In this document: positions 24,389 to 34,071 of the stretch, piece after piece | How the letters are laid out: every line of letters begins with the position of its first letter | Numbering within the stretch: position 1 is the first letter of the stretch | NCBI RefSeq assembly: GCF_013204885.1 | Contig: NZ_JABMKX010000002.1 | Coordinates: 186,001 to 250,000, forward strand | Length of the DNA: 64,000 nt | DNA from: Paenibacillus tritici | GTDB taxonomy: Bacteria; Bacillota; Bacilli; Paenibacillales; Paenibacillaceae | Reading direction: 5' to 3' | Program-made: the position numbers and the translations under genes | Notes under the pieces: model-generated | Database searches by the model: none | The model's input: the letters and a program-made list of their open reading frames with translations, nothing else | What the model was told of the DNA's origin: nothing

Positions 24389-25083
24389 CAATCTCCCTCC
24401 TCATGACCTACTAATACCGTACCCAGGCGCACCCGGGTGGCTCCTTCCTGTATCGCCACTTCAAAATCATTCGACATTCCCATCGACAGCTCCCCGATAG
24501 GCTCAGGTGTCAGCCCCAGCAGATTGAGTTCATCGCGCAGCTCGCGGAGGCCCCGGAATACAGGACGGGTCAGCTCCGGGTCCTCTTCGTGAGGGGCCAT
24601 GGTCATCAGTCCAATGACCTTGACACGGTGGAGCGGAGCAATCTCCTTAAGGAAGCCCTGCACCGCCTCCGGTGCCAGGCCGAACTTGGTGTCTTCCCCG
24701 GAAATGTTCACCTGCAGGAACACCTTCACATCCAGTCCGGCGGCATCCGCCTTCTTATGCAGCTCCCGGGCCAGCGATAACCGGTCCAGGGAGTGTATAT
24801 ATTGAAATTTACCGATAACATCCTTCACCTTATTGGTCTGCAAATGCCCGATAAAGTGCCAGATCCCCTTATGGCCCAGTAACTTCCATTTAGGCTCCGC
24901 ATCCTGCCAGCGGCTCTCGGCTATCTCCTCAAGCCCTGCTTCCAGACATGCGGAAACCGTATTCAGCGATACATATTTCGTGACAGCAATCACCTTGACT
25001 TCACTGACATCCCGGCCGCTGACCGCACAGGCCCGTGCGACACGTTCCTCTACCTCGGCTATTCTCTCTTGTAGTGAGGCCAA
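24388..25083 (-). CDS. ylmE: YggS-family PLP homeostasis protein (YlmE)
   Basis: Single-domain PLP-binding protein of 231 residues with an alanine-racemase-like barrel. PLP lysine in VIAVTKYVS (Lys36), then [12 protein letters not shown] near 76-87, [15 protein letters not shown] near 120-134, GLMTMAP near 158, and [23 protein letters not shown] at the end. Known role: vitamin B6 and amino/keto acid balance, no proven catalysis. TTG start with AGGAGAG 7 bases upstream. It follows pgeF by 3 bases. Confidence 0.93.
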   Translation of the reverse strand: MASLQERIAEVEERVARACAVSGRDVSEVKVIAVTKYVSLNTVSACLEAGLEEIAESRWQDAEPKWKLLGHKGIWHFIGHLQTNKVKDVIGKFQYIHSLDRLSLARELHKKADAAGLDVKVFLQVNISGEDTKFGLAPEAVQGFLKEIAPLHRVKVIGLMTMAPHEEDPELTRPVFRGLRELRDELNLLGLTPEPIGELSMGMSNDFEVAIQEGATRVRLGTVLVGHEEGD

Positions 25084-25086
25084 TAT

Positions 25087-25944
25087 TCAACTCTCCTTTA
25101 TTCCGATCCAGCTCGTCATTCTTCCCGTAACCCCATTCTCCTTGCGATAAGAAAAGAACAGATCACTGTTACAGCTTGTACACCAAGTTGTACATTCGAT
25201 ATGAGTCGGCAATATTCCTGCTTTTATCATAATGCGTTGATTCAATTCTTTCAAGTTCAGCATCGTTTTGCTGCTGTCCTTGTCAGAAGGTCTATATAAC
25301 TCATGCGCCCCTTCCGCCGCATTCTGCGGGTTCAGCCCGGCCTCCAGCCGGCGGACACGGTCCATTACATAATCATCGACCTCATAGCAGCATTCACCAA
25401 TGGATGGACCGATAGCAGCCCTTATATCCTCTGGACGGCTCCCGTACGTCTGTCCCATTCTCTCCACCATCGCTGCCGCTATTTCGGCCACCGTCCCCTT
25501 CCAGCCTGCATGTGCCAGCCCTACAGCCCCCTGCAGCGGATCATAGAAGAATAGCGGTACACAGTCAGCATAAAAGGAAGTCAGCAGCACTCCCGGCACA
25601 TCCGTCAGCAGCCCGTCTGTGGCCTGAAAGGCGGAAGCCCGGTCCAGACTGCCTTTGCCGCGGTCCTGTTCTGTAATGACAGCGATCTCTTTCCCATGGG
25701 TCTGTTCCCCGCAGGTCCAGTCTGCAAGCCGGAAGCCCAGACTCCCGGCCAGCAGCCTCCGGTTGGAGAGTACATCCGCCGGATCATCGCCGACATGAAA
25801 AGCACAATTGAAGCTGTCATACGGTTTTGTGCCGCTGCCGCCTGCTCTGCCTGTGAATCCTGCAGTAATCTTCTGATACTGCCCGCGCCACGGCTCCAGA
25901 TGCAGCAGCATTGGCGCTGCGCCAGTCTGCATAAACGGTTCCAT
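25087..25944 (-). CDS. pgeF: Laccase-domain peptidoglycan editing factor/purine nucleosidase (YlmD)
   Basis: A 285-residue protein of the multicopper-oxidase-like (DUF152) family. Conserved metal-site motifs: CGEQTHG near 78, SFYADCVPLFFYD near 123-135 and GLAHAGWKGTV near 140-150, plus AAIGPSIGECCYEV near 177. The family has been described as purine nucleoside phosphorylase/adenosine deaminase-like and as a peptidoglycan editing factor. I start at the ATG at 25944, with GGAGGTG 6 bases upstream, in place of an extended frame from 26016. Confidence 0.9.
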   Translation of the reverse strand: MEPFMQTGAAPMLLHLEPWRGQYQKITAGFTGRAGGSGTKPYDSFNCAFHVGDDPADVLSNRRLLAGSLGFRLADWTCGEQTHGKEIAVITEQDRGKGSLDRASAFQATDGLLTDVPGVLLTSFYADCVPLFFYDPLQGAVGLAHAGWKGTVAEIAAAMVERMGQTYGSRPEDIRAAIGPSIGECCYEVDDYVMDRVRRLEAGLNPQNAAEGAHELYRPSDKDSSKTMLNLKELNQRIMIKAGILPTHIECTTWCTSCNSDLFFSYRKENGVTGRMTSWIGIKES

Positions 25945-26076
25945 ATCTTCACCTCCGCTTAAGTGTACCACAAAACATTCCCCACAAAGTGGCGCAACTC
26001 TCCGATGCCTATTCAAGTACTTTGCGGGGGCCCCGAATAAACTTTACCCACATCCGCAGAAAAAAGACGCACCTTA

Positions 26077-26421
26077 TCAATAAGTGCGCCGCTCACTGCG
26101 TTCCGGCCGTTCCAGATACATCATTTCACGGTCTTCCTGTCCCTGCGGGATGCGGGGCTCCTCCAGCTTCACCAGCACGACATCTGCACCAATCTTAACG
26201 ATATTCCGCCACGGGATGATCAGATCGGCGCCGCCGCCGAACAGTCCCATAAATCTTGTATACCCCGGAACAATAATGGCGTCAATAACACCTCTGCGCA
26301 CATCCAGCTCCAGATCACTAATCTGTCCAAGCCGCTTACCGTCGACAATATTGATAACATCCTTGGTTTGAAAATCGGAGATTTTCATTTTTTTACCCGC
26401 ACCTGCGGACTCCTCGTTCAT
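26077..26421 (-). CDS. ylmC: PRC-barrel sporulation protein YlmC/YmxH
   Basis: A PRC-barrel protein of 114 residues. The conserved core is MKISDFQTKDVINIVDGKRLGQISDLELD followed by GVIDAIIVPG and DLIIPWRNIVKIGADVVLV. It is longer than B. subtilis YlmC because of a short charged N-terminal lead and a 25-residue tail. The ATG at 26421 has a modest GGGGTGG site; a start at the inner ATG before KISDF is possible. Known only as a conserved gene near sigG; function unresolved. Confidence 0.83.
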   Translation of the reverse strand: MNEESAGAGKKMKISDFQTKDVINIVDGKRLGQISDLELDVRRGVIDAIIVPGYTRFMGLFGGGADLIIPWRNIVKIGADVVLVKLEEPRIPQGQEDREMMYLERPERSERRTY

Positions 26422-26518
26422 CCTGCCACCCCTGTACATTCAGACCTATAATTTCAGTATATGTCCCTAAGGCTTGGCAACATGTCTCATTCCATGACGG
26501 CTTAACGCGGCAGACATA

Positions 26519-26566
26519 CAAAAGGATACCCCGGACAGCCATTACCGCTGCCTTCCGGGATATCCT
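26519..26566 (-). terminator. Terminator of sigG
   Basis: On the minus strand AGGATATCCCGG and CCGGGGTATCCT arms close a loop with inner AGGCAGC/GGCTGT pairing and are followed by TTTTG. Confidence 0.85.
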
Positions 26567-26587
26567 CGGCTCATTTATAAGCTGGGG

Positions 26588-27370
26588 TTAGGATTTTACA
26601 TGCTTTTGCATTTGCTGGATCGCCGACTTCTCAAGCCTTGAGACCTGGGCCTGTGAGATTCCAATCTCGTCTGCGACCTCCATTTGGGTTTTGCCTTCAA
26701 AAAACCGCATGGATAAAATGCGTTTCTCGCGCTGCCCCAGCCGCTGCATGGCCTCCCGGAGGGCAATCTCTTCAATCCAGGAGACATCCTTGTTCTTGTC
26801 GTCACTGATCTGATCCATCACATAGATGGGGTCCCCGCCGTCATGATAGATCGGCTCAAACAGGGATACGGGGTCCTGGATAGCATCGAGGGCAAAGACA
26901 ACATCCTCTTTCGGGACACCAAGCGCTTCGGAAATTTCAAAGATCGTCGGTTCCCGTGAATTCTGATTCGTCAGGCTGTCACGGACCTGCAGCGCCTTAT
27001 AGGCGATGTCCCGCAGGGAGCGTGATACCCGGATCGGGTTGTTGTCACGCAGGTAGCGGCGGATCTCTCCGATGATCATCGGCACCGCATAGGTGGAGAA
27101 CTTAACATTTTGCGATAAATCGAAATTATCGATGGCTTTCATGAGTCCGATGCAGCCTACCTGAAACAGATCATCCACGAACTCTCCACGATTATTGAAC
27201 CTTTGAATTACGCTTAGCACAAGTCTAAGGTTGCCATTTACCAATTTCTCTCTGGCGGATCGCTCGCCCTGCTGCTGCAGCGAAGTGAACAATGCCCGCA
27301 TTTCCACGTTCGTCAGAACAGGCAGCTTGGCGGTGTCCACACCGCAAATCTCGACTTTATTTCGGGTCAT
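26588..27370 (-). CDS. sigG: Forespore RNA polymerase sigma factor sigma-G
   Basis: Late forespore sigma factor of 260 residues, the usual length. Contains the N-terminal MTRNKVEICGVDTAKLPVLTN that is diagnostic of sigma-G, region 2 (DDLFQVGCIGLMKAIDNFD, KFSTYAVPMIIGEIRRYLRD), region 3 and region 4 with the helix-turn-helix TQMEVADEIGISQAQVSRLEK. The ATG at 27370 has GGGAGG upstream. It follows sigE by 79 bases and has its own terminator. Confidence 0.97.
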   Translation of the reverse strand: MTRNKVEICGVDTAKLPVLTNVEMRALFTSLQQQGERSAREKLVNGNLRLVLSVIQRFNNRGEFVDDLFQVGCIGLMKAIDNFDLSQNVKFSTYAVPMIIGEIRRYLRDNNPIRVSRSLRDIAYKALQVRDSLTNQNSREPTIFEISEALGVPKEDVVFALDAIQDPVSLFEPIYHDGGDPIYVMDQISDDKNKDVSWIEEIALREAMQRLGQREKRILSMRFFEGKTQMEVADEIGISQAQVSRLEKSAIQQMQKHVKS

Positions 27371-27424
27371 GATGATTAACCTCCCAAGGAGAAACATTAC
27401 TGTACATTATCTCCCCGGTCCGGC

Positions 27425-27455
27425 ATTTTATTCCTCAGCTTTTCATCACTTACAC
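27425..27455 (-). promoter_or_regulatory. Weak sigma-F-like promoter before sigG
   Basis: GTGTA (27451-27455), 16 bases, GGAATAAAAT (27425-27434) on the minus strand. It partly fits the sigma-F pattern and overlaps the sigE stop codon; several positions deviate. Confidence 0.3.
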
Positions 27456-28169
27456 CATCTTGTTGAACTCCTTGCGCAGCCGCTTGATAATTCTTTTCTC
27501 CAGGCGTGAAATATAGGATTGGGAGATGCCCAGCAGATCGGCAACATCCTTTTGTGTTTTTTCTTCCCCGCCCCGGAGTCCGAAGCGCAGCTCCATAATC
27601 AGCCTTTCCCGCTCGCTGAGCTTCTCCAGCGCCTTCTGCAGCAGCTTGCGGTCCACCTGCTCCTCGATATTCCGGTAAATGGTATCGTTCTCTGTGCCCA
27701 GCACATCCGAGAGCAGCAGCTCGTTGCCATCCCAGTCAATATTGAGCGGTTCGTCAAAGGAAACCTCGCTTCTTGTCTTGCTGTTGCGCCGCAGGTACAT
27801 CAGAATTTCATTCTCAATGCAGCGGGAGGCGTAGGTGGCGAGTTTGATTTTTTTCTCCGGATCAAAGGTGTTGACTGCCTTGATGAGTCCGATCGCCCCA
27901 ATGGACACCAGATCCTCAATGTTAATGCCGGTGTTCTCAAATTTCCGGGCGATATAGACCACCAGCCGCAGGTTGCGCTCGATCAGCATGGCCCGGACAG
28001 CGGCATCGCCACTGGAGAGCCGCTGGAGCAGGAACTCCTCTTCTTCCCGCGTGAGTGGCGGCGGCAGCGCTTCACTTCCGCCGATATAATAAATCTCCTG
28101 ACTTTTTAGTCCGAGCAGAAACAGCATGCGGTAATACTGCAATTGCAGCACAAGCTTGAATTTGACCAT
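27450..28169 (-). CDS. sigE: Mother-cell sigma factor sigma-E precursor
   Basis: Early mother-cell sigma factor of 239 residues, made with an inhibitory pro-sequence. The first 28 or so residues are hydrophobic and basic and lead to [13 protein letters not shown], where SpoIIGA cuts. Region 2 ([45 protein letters not shown]) and region 4 ([22 protein letters not shown]) are complete. The ATG has AGGAGG upstream. Directly follows spoIIGA, as in all endospore formers. Confidence 0.97.
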   Translation of the reverse strand: MVKFKLVLQLQYYRMLFLLGLKSQEIYYIGGSEALPPPLTREEEEFLLQRLSSGDAAVRAMLIERNLRLVVYIARKFENTGINIEDLVSIGAIGLIKAVNTFDPEKKIKLATYASRCIENEILMYLRRNSKTRSEVSFDEPLNIDWDGNELLLSDVLGTENDTIYRNIEEQVDRKLLQKALEKLSERERLIMELRFGLRGGEEKTQKDVADLLGISQSYISRLEKRIIKRLRKEFNKMV

Positions 28170-28180
28170 TATTGTTCCTC

Positions 28181-29143
28181 CTATAGGTTACTTAGGCCCA
28201 TCGCCTTGTCAGCCGGCGCTTCTGGAGCGCTCTCTTTGTGGGTCAGGTCAGGGTGAATGACCGCCCGGTATGCGCCGTCTCCCGACAGTGTCCCGCCATC
28301 CAGCCCGATGAGTACCCTTTTGCTGCAAAAGGTATCCCCGCCCAGCTGTATCGTCACGTTATCCGGCTTCAGTGCGAGCATGAAGGATGCCCCGCGGTTA
28401 ACGCCTCTGTACGGCACCAGCCGTATTCTATCCTGCCAGGCAAACGACTGCCCGTCCGTTTCCAGTACAAGTGTATCTGCTCCCGTCTGGGTCAGCCTCC
28501 CCTTCCAGGCAGCCGGCAGATGGGTCTCCCACAGCGAGGCTTCCATGACCATTACCGGAATCCTCGTCAGCGGATCACTGAGGCGGTTCCCGGTGTCCAG
28601 CAGCCCAGGGCAAGTGACCGACACTCCGTCAATCTCCACGGTCACTTCGCCGATATAGGTATCCAGCTGCTCTCTGTACCTGCGGGAGGACTGAATCAGC
28701 TTGAAGAGGAGCAGGACCAGCGGAAGCAGGGCAAGCACGAACCAGAACCCGATCTTCAGCCGGTAAGCTTGGCCTCCTGAGGAGGTAAAGATCATCCCGT
28801 TCCAGATGTCGCCTGAGCTTTGCAGCAAATAATGAAACCCTATGATCCCTCCCGCCGCCGCAAAATTAATGATATAAAACGCCCCTAATGCACGCAGATA
28901 GCTTTGCAGACTTCTGAATCCAAAGGCTATCCATAACATCAAAACCGATAATCCGAATTTGATAAGAAAGGTGTACAGAAAGGACAGCTCCGGTACGAAC
29001 ATCATTACAACATACAGCGCACCCACCAGCGCTGAGAGAATCAGCCGCCACCAGGATACCTTTTGCTTGACCAGCCAGCTTGTCAGCCATAACAGGACTC
29101 CGTCGATCAGCAGATTGGCGGCAAAAATCAAGTCAATATACAC
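28181..29143 (-). CDS. spoIIGA: Pro-sigma-E processing peptidase SpoIIGA
   Basis: Membrane aspartic protease that cuts pro-sigma-E in response to SpoIIR. Five membrane segments fill residues 1-150; the C-terminal half is the protease domain, with the active-site [14 protein letters not shown] start at the GTG at 29143: AGGTGAG lies 8 bases upstream, the product begins [12 protein letters not shown], and the catalytic Asp becomes residue 183, the position I recall for the B. subtilis enzyme. A GTG five codons earlier has no proper ribosome site. 320 residues. Confidence 0.93.
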   Translation of the reverse strand: MYIDLIFAANLLIDGVLLWLTSWLVKQKVSWWRLILSALVGALYVVMMFVPELSFLYTFLIKFGLSVLMLWIAFGFRSLQSYLRALGAFYIINFAAAGGIIGFHYLLQSSGDIWNGMIFTSSGGQAYRLKIGFWFVLALLPLVLLLFKLIQSSRRYREQLDTYIGEVTVEIDGVSVTCPGLLDTGNRLSDPLTRIPVMVMEASLWETHLPAAWKGRLTQTGADTLVLETDGQSFAWQDRIRLVPYRGVNRGASFMLALKPDNVTIQLGGDTFCSKRVLIGLDGGTLSGDGAYRAVIHPDLTHKESAPEAPADKAMGLSNL

Positions 29144-29222
29144 AACCAGTGCTCTCACCTGCCTGCAAACGGATATCTATCCGGAGGCCAGGGTGCAGGC
29201 TCTCTTTTTAGACGATAAGATT

Positions 29223-29290
29223 AGTATAGAAACTCCGGCATTCAAAGTCTGTCTAAACATGGGGGGCGTTCTTACGGTTTTTTTGTCGAG
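29223..29290 (-). promoter_or_regulatory. spoIIG-type promoter with Spo0A-box-like sites
   Basis: On the minus strand TAGACA (29250-29255), an unusually long 21-base spacer, then TATACT (29223-29228). A Spo0A-like box TTTAGACAG overlaps the -35, and a better one, CTCGACAAA (complement of TTTGTCGAG, 29282-29290), lies further upstream. B. subtilis spoIIG has the same layout: sigma-A promoter with a 22-base spacer and a 0A box over the -35. Confidence 0.6.
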
Positions 29291-29324
29291 TCATGGGTCT
29301 AAGAGGGTACAGCGGAGAAACAAG

Positions 29325-29364
29325 CAGAAACGGCACCATCCGTGTAAGGACAGTACCGTTTCTG
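29325..29364 (-). terminator. Terminator of the Rpn-family gene
   Basis: CAGAAACGG and CCGTTTCTG outer arms with a paired inner part (wobble pairs) on the minus strand, then a T-rich stretch. Confidence 0.75.
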
Positions 29365-29399
29365 TGGGAAATATAAGGATAGGTGATCTTCCGCAGCAG

Positions 29400-30323
29400 T
29401 TAGTTATTGATAGATTTCAATTCTTCTTCGGTCAGTCCGGTTGCCTGCTGTACAGATACAGAGTCCATTCCCATAGCCAGAAGATTCTTCGCTATTTCCA
29501 GCTTGGCCTCAAGCTCACCCGCAGCTCTTCCTGCCGATATGCCTGCTTCCATGCCTTTTGCTTTACCTTCCTCCATACCTGCAGCTCTGCCTTCCTCCAG
29601 GCCTTTAGCGAACCCTTCTCTTTGCGCACCGTCTCTCTGCGAGGCCTCGTCCAGCAGAAACTTCTGGCGGTCTTCGTATTTACGGCGTGCTTCCGAATCC
29701 TGGCTCAGAAACTCCAGGGTCTCCATCGCTTTCTTCAAATCAGGCTCGTTCATCTGCAGCACCTCCCAATCAGAGTAATGGGTTCCATTCAGAAATAACA
29801 GCCAGTTCACAAGGCCCCTCTCACCGGGAATCGCAGGCTGATTCAGCTTGGGCAGCTCCAGGAAGTGAATTTCAATATCGTCTGACAGCGGCGCTCCGCT
29901 TACATCCTCCCGCAAGTGAAATACACTATGGGGATGTTCATTAGGCAGCACCTTATAGTTCAGAATATTGATGGTCACACATTTCTTGAGGTCCATATAT
30001 TTACCGCTCACCTGAAGCTGACCCGCATACCTTTTGCTCCAGTAATACAAGGTCCGTTTCTCAATATCATATTTATTGAACAGCTGCATCTCAATATTAA
30101 TCAGCTTGCCGTCTACAGATTTCGCCCAGATATCAAATATCGCCTGCTTATCCAGCGGATCATCCTTATCCGTATAGGGGTTGAGCAGCACCACTTCTTC
30201 CAGCGGGAGATCACCCGCATCCATGAATATCCGGTTCAAAAAAGCCAGCAGCACATCCTTGTTATTCTCACTTGCAAATATCCGCTTAAATACGAAATCC
30301 ACCCTGGGGTCCAGCAGTTCCAT
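29400..30323 (-). CDS. Rpn-family PD-(D/E)XK nuclease/transposase-like protein
   Basis: A 307-residue protein of the Rpn family (once annotated as putative transposase). The N-terminal MELLDPRVDFVFKRIFA and the nuclease core IFDIWAKSVDGKLINIEMQ (Asp-x(n)-Glu-x-Gln) are clear; about 205-290 is a charged helical region. Residues about 240-275 repeat Gly every fourth position (GLEEGRAAGMEEGKAKGMEAG), a tail that varies by repeat number in this family. Start at the ATG with GGGAG 8 bases upstream. Known Rpn proteins promote RecA-independent recombination in E. coli. It is inserted between ftsZ and spoIIGA and has its own terminators on both sides. Confidence 0.82.
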   Translation of the reverse strand: MELLDPRVDFVFKRIFASENNKDVLLAFLNRIFMDAGDLPLEEVVLLNPYTDKDDPLDKQAIFDIWAKSVDGKLINIEMQLFNKYDIEKRTLYYWSKRYAGQLQVSGKYMDLKKCVTINILNYKVLPNEHPHSVFHLREDVSGAPLSDDIEIHFLELPKLNQPAIPGERGLVNWLLFLNGTHYSDWEVLQMNEPDLKKAMETLEFLSQDSEARRKYEDRQKFLLDEASQRDGAQREGFAKGLEEGRAAGMEEGKAKGMEAGISAGRAAGELEAKLEIAKNLLAMGMDSVSVQQATGLTEEELKSINN

Positions 30324-30365
30324 TCCATCGTCTCCCATTATTAGTATTATAACAGCCTGAAAAAC

Positions 30366-30411
30366 AAAAAAACACCGTACCCCGCAGTTCTTAAGCTGCG
30401 TGATACGGTGC
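30366..30411 (-). terminator. Terminator of ftsZ
   Basis: On the minus strand GCACCGTA...GCAG-loop-CTGC...TACGGTG followed by TTTTTTTG. Confidence 0.92.
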
Positions 30412-30441
30412 TTCCGTAACGATCTATACTATGAATTGCTA

Positions 30442-31563
30442 TTAATCATTGTTGCCGCGTGTCCGGTTGCGCAGGAAGGTTGGAATATCCAGCTGATCAG
30501 AGGTTGTCTGATTGCCGAACGGACGAAGATTCGCGTTCTTGTCCTTGTCCTTCTCCACTGCCGGCTCACTGCCGGCGGCCGGACGGCGTACAGGCGCTGC
30601 AGGAAATGGCTTGTGTTCAAAGCCGGTCGCAATAACGGTGACCTTGATCTCGTCCTTCATGCTCTCTTCGATAATGGCACCGAAGATCATATTCACTTCG
30701 GGGTCCGAAGCAGAGGTCACGATCTCAGCAGCTTCATTCACCTCGTACAGGGAGAGGTTAGCGCCCCCTGTAATGTTCATAATTACGCCGCGCGCCCCTT
30801 CAATGGAGGTTTCGAGCAGCGGGCTCATAATGGCTTTGCGGGCCGCCTCAGACGCACGGTTCTCGCCGGTGGCGATACCGATACCCATCAGCGCTGAACC
30901 GCGCTCCGTCATAATGGTCTTCACATCGGCAAAGTCAAGGTTGATCAGGCCGGGAACCTGAATAAGGTCGGAGATCCCTTGCACCGCCTGGCGGAGTACA
31001 TTATCCGCTTCACGGAATGCCTCCAGCATCGGAGTTTTCTTATCCACAATTTCAAGCAGGCGGTCATTGGGAATCACGATCAGCGTATCGACCTTTTCCT
31101 TCAGCGCCTCGATGCCAAGCTCTGCCTGATTGGCACGTTTTCTTCCTTCGAAGGTGAACGGGCGGGTCACGACGCCTACCGTCAATGCTCCGCATTCTCT
31201 GGCGATTTCGGCAATCACAGGCGCTGCGCCTGTTCCGGTGCCGCCGCCCATGCCTGCGGTTACGAAGACCATATCCGCACCCTTAAGCGTATTGGAAATC
31301 AGATCGCGGGATTCCTCTGCCGCCTTCTTGCCGACCTCAGGATTCGCTCCTGCGCCAAGTCCGCGCGTTAATTTATCCCCGATTTGCAATTTATGCTCCG
31401 ATTTGGCCATATGCAGCGCTTGGGCATCTGTATTAACTGTGATGAACTCAACACCCTGAACGCCATTTTCAATCATCCGGTTCACGGCGTTGCTTCCGCC
31501 GCCGCCTACGCCGATGACTTTTATTTGAGCCAAGCTCTCCATTTCAAAATCAAATTCCAACAT
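30442..31563 (-). CDS. ftsZ: Cell-division tubulin FtsZ
   Basis: GTPase that polymerises into the Z ring. 373 residues: GTPase domain with [11 protein letters not shown] near 20-30 and the tubulin signature GGGTGTG at 106-112, [11 protein letters not shown] near 208, a variable linker from about 318, and the C-terminal peptide DIPTFLRNR that binds FtsA and SepF. The ATG has GGGGGAG upstream. Follows ftsA by 64 bases. Confidence 0.98.
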   Translation of the reverse strand: MLEFDFEMESLAQIKVIGVGGGGSNAVNRMIENGVQGVEFITVNTDAQALHMAKSEHKLQIGDKLTRGLGAGANPEVGKKAAEESRDLISNTLKGADMVFVTAGMGGGTGTGAAPVIAEIARECGALTVGVVTRPFTFEGRKRANQAELGIEALKEKVDTLIVIPNDRLLEIVDKKTPMLEAFREADNVLRQAVQGISDLIQVPGLINLDFADVKTIMTERGSALMGIGIATGENRASEAARKAIMSPLLETSIEGARGVIMNITGGANLSLYEVNEAAEIVTSASDPEVNMIFGAIIEESMKDEIKVTVIATGFEHKPFPAAPVRRPAAGSEPAVEKDKDKNANLRPFGNQTTSDQLDIPTFLRNRTRGNND

Positions 31564-31627
31564 ATTGTTTCCATCTCCCCCTCGAGTAGTGCTTGGATGG
31601 CCAGTCCAAGTGTATCTGGACTTACAC

Positions 31628-32890
31628 TTATATGAACTCGCTAAACATATTCTTTAGACGTTCCACCAGACCAGGTTTCTTGGAAGAATCCTGAACAGGC
31701 GCCGCGCTTTGTTTGCTGCGGTTCACTGTCTTCTTGTTGGCGCTCCCGCCGCTGCTTCGTCCGCGGAAGTTGCGCACAACGTTATGAAGGATACCTACAC
31801 CGCCGGTGAAGCCGGGGTCGCGTACTCCAATATAATCCGGTACGGCAATACGTACAGAGGCTGCCAGTTCAGTCTGGGCTACCTTCAGTACCCCAGGCAT
31901 CGAAACGGTGCCACCCGTAAGTATATAACCTCCCGGAAGCTCAGTATAACCAAGCCGTTTCACTTCCTGGCGGATCAGATGGAAGATTTCCTGGACTCTC
32001 GGCTCAATAATCGCTGCCAGATCCTCCTGGTTGAATTCCTTCTCGACATTGCTGCCGATACGCAGAACCTTGAACACAACATCCGAAGCGGCATCGTCTA
32101 TCCAGGCACAGCCGTATTTCAGCTTCACCTTCTCAGCCTGATCGGTAAGAGTGCGCAGTCCGTACGCAATGTCATTGGTTATAAATTCTCCTCCGATCGG
32201 AATCGTGGAGGTTGCACTAAGAGAACCTTCTTCATATACGGCTATCGTTGCTTGGCCGGCCCCAATATCAACCAGTACAGCCCCCATTGATTTCTCATCT
32301 TTGGAAAGCGCTAATCCGCCGGCCCCGAGAGACATGAGGACAAGATCTTTAACCTTAAGACCTGATTTCTCCACGCAGCGTAGCAGATTATGTATAGGTG
32401 TCTTGGCCCCGGTAATGATCGTCGCCTCCACTTCAAGACGAACCCCGATCATTCCGCGCGGATCCTGAATTCCTTCAAGTCCATCGACGATATATTGCTT
32501 GGCGACAACATCAATAACCTCGCGTTCCGGCGGCAGTGCAATAACCTCTGCAGCCTTGATTACGCGGTCGATATCATCTTCGCCGATCTCACGGTCCTCA
32601 TTCTGAACAGCAACTACGCCGTGGCTGGATTGCAGGCCGATATGATTGCCGGATATCCCGACATACACCTCGGATATTTGAATACCGACCATTTGCTCCG
32701 CATGTTCTACGGCACTCTTGATCGATTGCACAGTCTGATCGATGTCTACAATCGCACCCTTGCGTATTCCTTCCGAATCAGCAGATCCAACGCCAATAAT
32801 ATTAAAGGTTCCATTGGTAACTTCCCCGATGATTGCCCGAACTTTGGATGTACCGATGTCCAAACTAACAATGATGTCATTGTTGCTCAA
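31628..32890 (-). CDS. ftsA: Cell-division actin-like protein FtsA
   Basis: Membrane tether of FtsZ, 420 residues. Actin fold with [14 protein letters not shown] near 10-23, [13 protein letters not shown] near 207 and [11 protein letters not shown] near 330; SHS2 (1C) domain in the first third; basic linker near 375-405 and the C-terminal amphipathic membrane helix [17 protein letters not shown] start with AGGAGGTG 9 bases upstream. A 350-base gap separates it from divIB, where B. subtilis has ylxW, ylxX and sbp. Confidence 0.96.
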   Translation of the reverse strand: MSNNDIIVSLDIGTSKVRAIIGEVTNGTFNIIGVGSADSEGIRKGAIVDIDQTVQSIKSAVEHAEQMVGIQISEVYVGISGNHIGLQSSHGVVAVQNEDREIGEDDIDRVIKAAEVIALPPEREVIDVVAKQYIVDGLEGIQDPRGMIGVRLEVEATIITGAKTPIHNLLRCVEKSGLKVKDLVLMSLGAGGLALSKDEKSMGAVLVDIGAGQATIAVYEEGSLSATSTIPIGGEFITNDIAYGLRTLTDQAEKVKLKYGCAWIDDAASDVVFKVLRIGSNVEKEFNQEDLAAIIEPRVQEIFHLIRQEVKRLGYTELPGGYILTGGTVSMPGVLKVAQTELAASVRIAVPDYIGVRDPGFTGGVGILHNVVRNFRGRSSGGSANKKTVNRSKQSAAPVQDSSKKPGLVERLKNMFSEFI

Positions 32891-33240
32891 GCCCTATGGC
32901 ACCTCCTGTTATAATCATAATAAGTTGTGAAGATAAATAGATATTAAGCACTCTTTGATCCCGGTCGCGGGAAACATCTCTGTACATATTCAACATCCCT
33001 AATCCTTTCCCTCTTTTTTCAACAAATTTTTTGAGTGGAATAATATGACAAGGTTTTCACATGCAAGCAGACGCCCCTCAGCTTCCAGAAATCAACGTCT
33101 GACACTCAAAGAAGGGTTACAAGAGAATAACAGCTATATCCATGATTGCATCTCAAAAAATCCGCAGAAAAAAGAGGGATATTGCTTATTGCCCGTAACA
33201 CAGATTGTAGCATTTTTTCCGCTCTATTAGTAGGGACTAT
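32891..33240. other. Gap between divIB and ftsA
   Basis: 350 bases, AT-rich, with no credible gene. It should hold the ftsAZ promoter, but I see no strong -35/-10 pair: TTGCAT and a TATTAT 15 bases later on the minus strand is the best and is poor. No terminator hairpin follows divIB, so read-through is likely. Confidence 0.5.
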
Positions 33241-34005
33241 TTACTCCCCAGCGTCTGCATCCTCTCCGGTGTCCGCCGTTTCATTGTGAAACGGCACATA
33301 GGAATCTGCCTCCAGCATCTTAATGAGTCCCGGCTCTTCCGTCTCGATCACCTGGTTCAGATAGCCTACTTTATCCTTCAGCAGTGAAATTGCCGTGATC
33401 ACCTCAAACCGTGAACGTGTGTACAGCTTGATCCGGTCCGGAAAAGACAGCGTCGGGGAAGGGACAATCTCGGAGATATCGCTGGTCAGCTCATTCGGGA
33501 TTCCGGCGAGCGCCTGGCACAGCTTGGCCTTAAAGGGATCGTCAGCCTTCCAGTTGGTCAATATGGGCTTCTCTACCGCAATCCCGGTATCGGTCACGGA
33601 GACTGCGGCCCCGCTCGACAGAATGGCTTCAAGCACACCAGCCTGGTCCAGTTCATAGGCAACCGCAGGGTACTCTTTGATACTGATAGTAACTACACCA
33701 GGGAATTTCTTGCTTACTTCCGCTTCCTGCACCGTATTCAGTGCTTCCAGCGCTTTCCCCACAGAATCCCCGGAGACTGCGAAGAACTGTCCGCCGATCT
33801 TCAGTCCGCTTGCAGCAAGGAGCTTCTCACGGGATGTATATTTATCCCCCTGTGTATGGATTGCCGTAATCTTGCTGATCGACGAGCGAAAGAAGATTAC
33901 AGCCAGCAGTGCGGTAAACAGCAGCACCAGGATAATAATGATTTTACGGTTTTTTCTCTTGCTAGGCTTGTCCTCTTTCAGAAGAGGTATTCGGGTTTTT
34001 GGCAT
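33241..34005 (-). CDS. divIB: Cell-division protein DivIB/FtsQ
   Basis: Bitopic division protein of 254 residues: a basic cytoplasmic part (1-20), one membrane helix (IIIILVLLFTALLAVIFF, about 22-40), then a POTRA domain starting at ISKITAIHTQGDKYTSREKLLAASGL and a beta domain. It joins DivIC and FtsL in the divisome. GGAG lies 8 bases before the ATG at 34005; the ATG two codons earlier is too close. The acidic tail ETADTGEDADAGE is typical. Downstream of murA. Confidence 0.92.
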   Translation of the reverse strand: MPKTRIPLLKEDKPSKRKNRKIIIILVLLFTALLAVIFFRSSISKITAIHTQGDKYTSREKLLAASGLKIGGQFFAVSGDSVGKALEALNTVQEAEVSKKFPGVVTISIKEYPAVAYELDQAGVLEAILSSGAAVSVTDTGIAVEKPILTNWKADDPFKAKLCQALAGIPNELTSDISEIVPSPTLSFPDRIKLYTRSRFEVITAISLLKDKVGYLNQVIETEEPGLIKMLEADSYVPFHNETADTGEDADAGE

Positions 34006-34071
34006 TCTCATATCTCCGTAATAAGGCCCTGTCTCCTTCCTTCGCGGCTGGGCCGAAGGAGACAGGGAGCT

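Noticed and set aside
29400-30323. Insertion sequence transposase
   Set aside because: The Rpn family was once labelled transposase, but no terminal inverted repeats or target duplications are seen around the gene.
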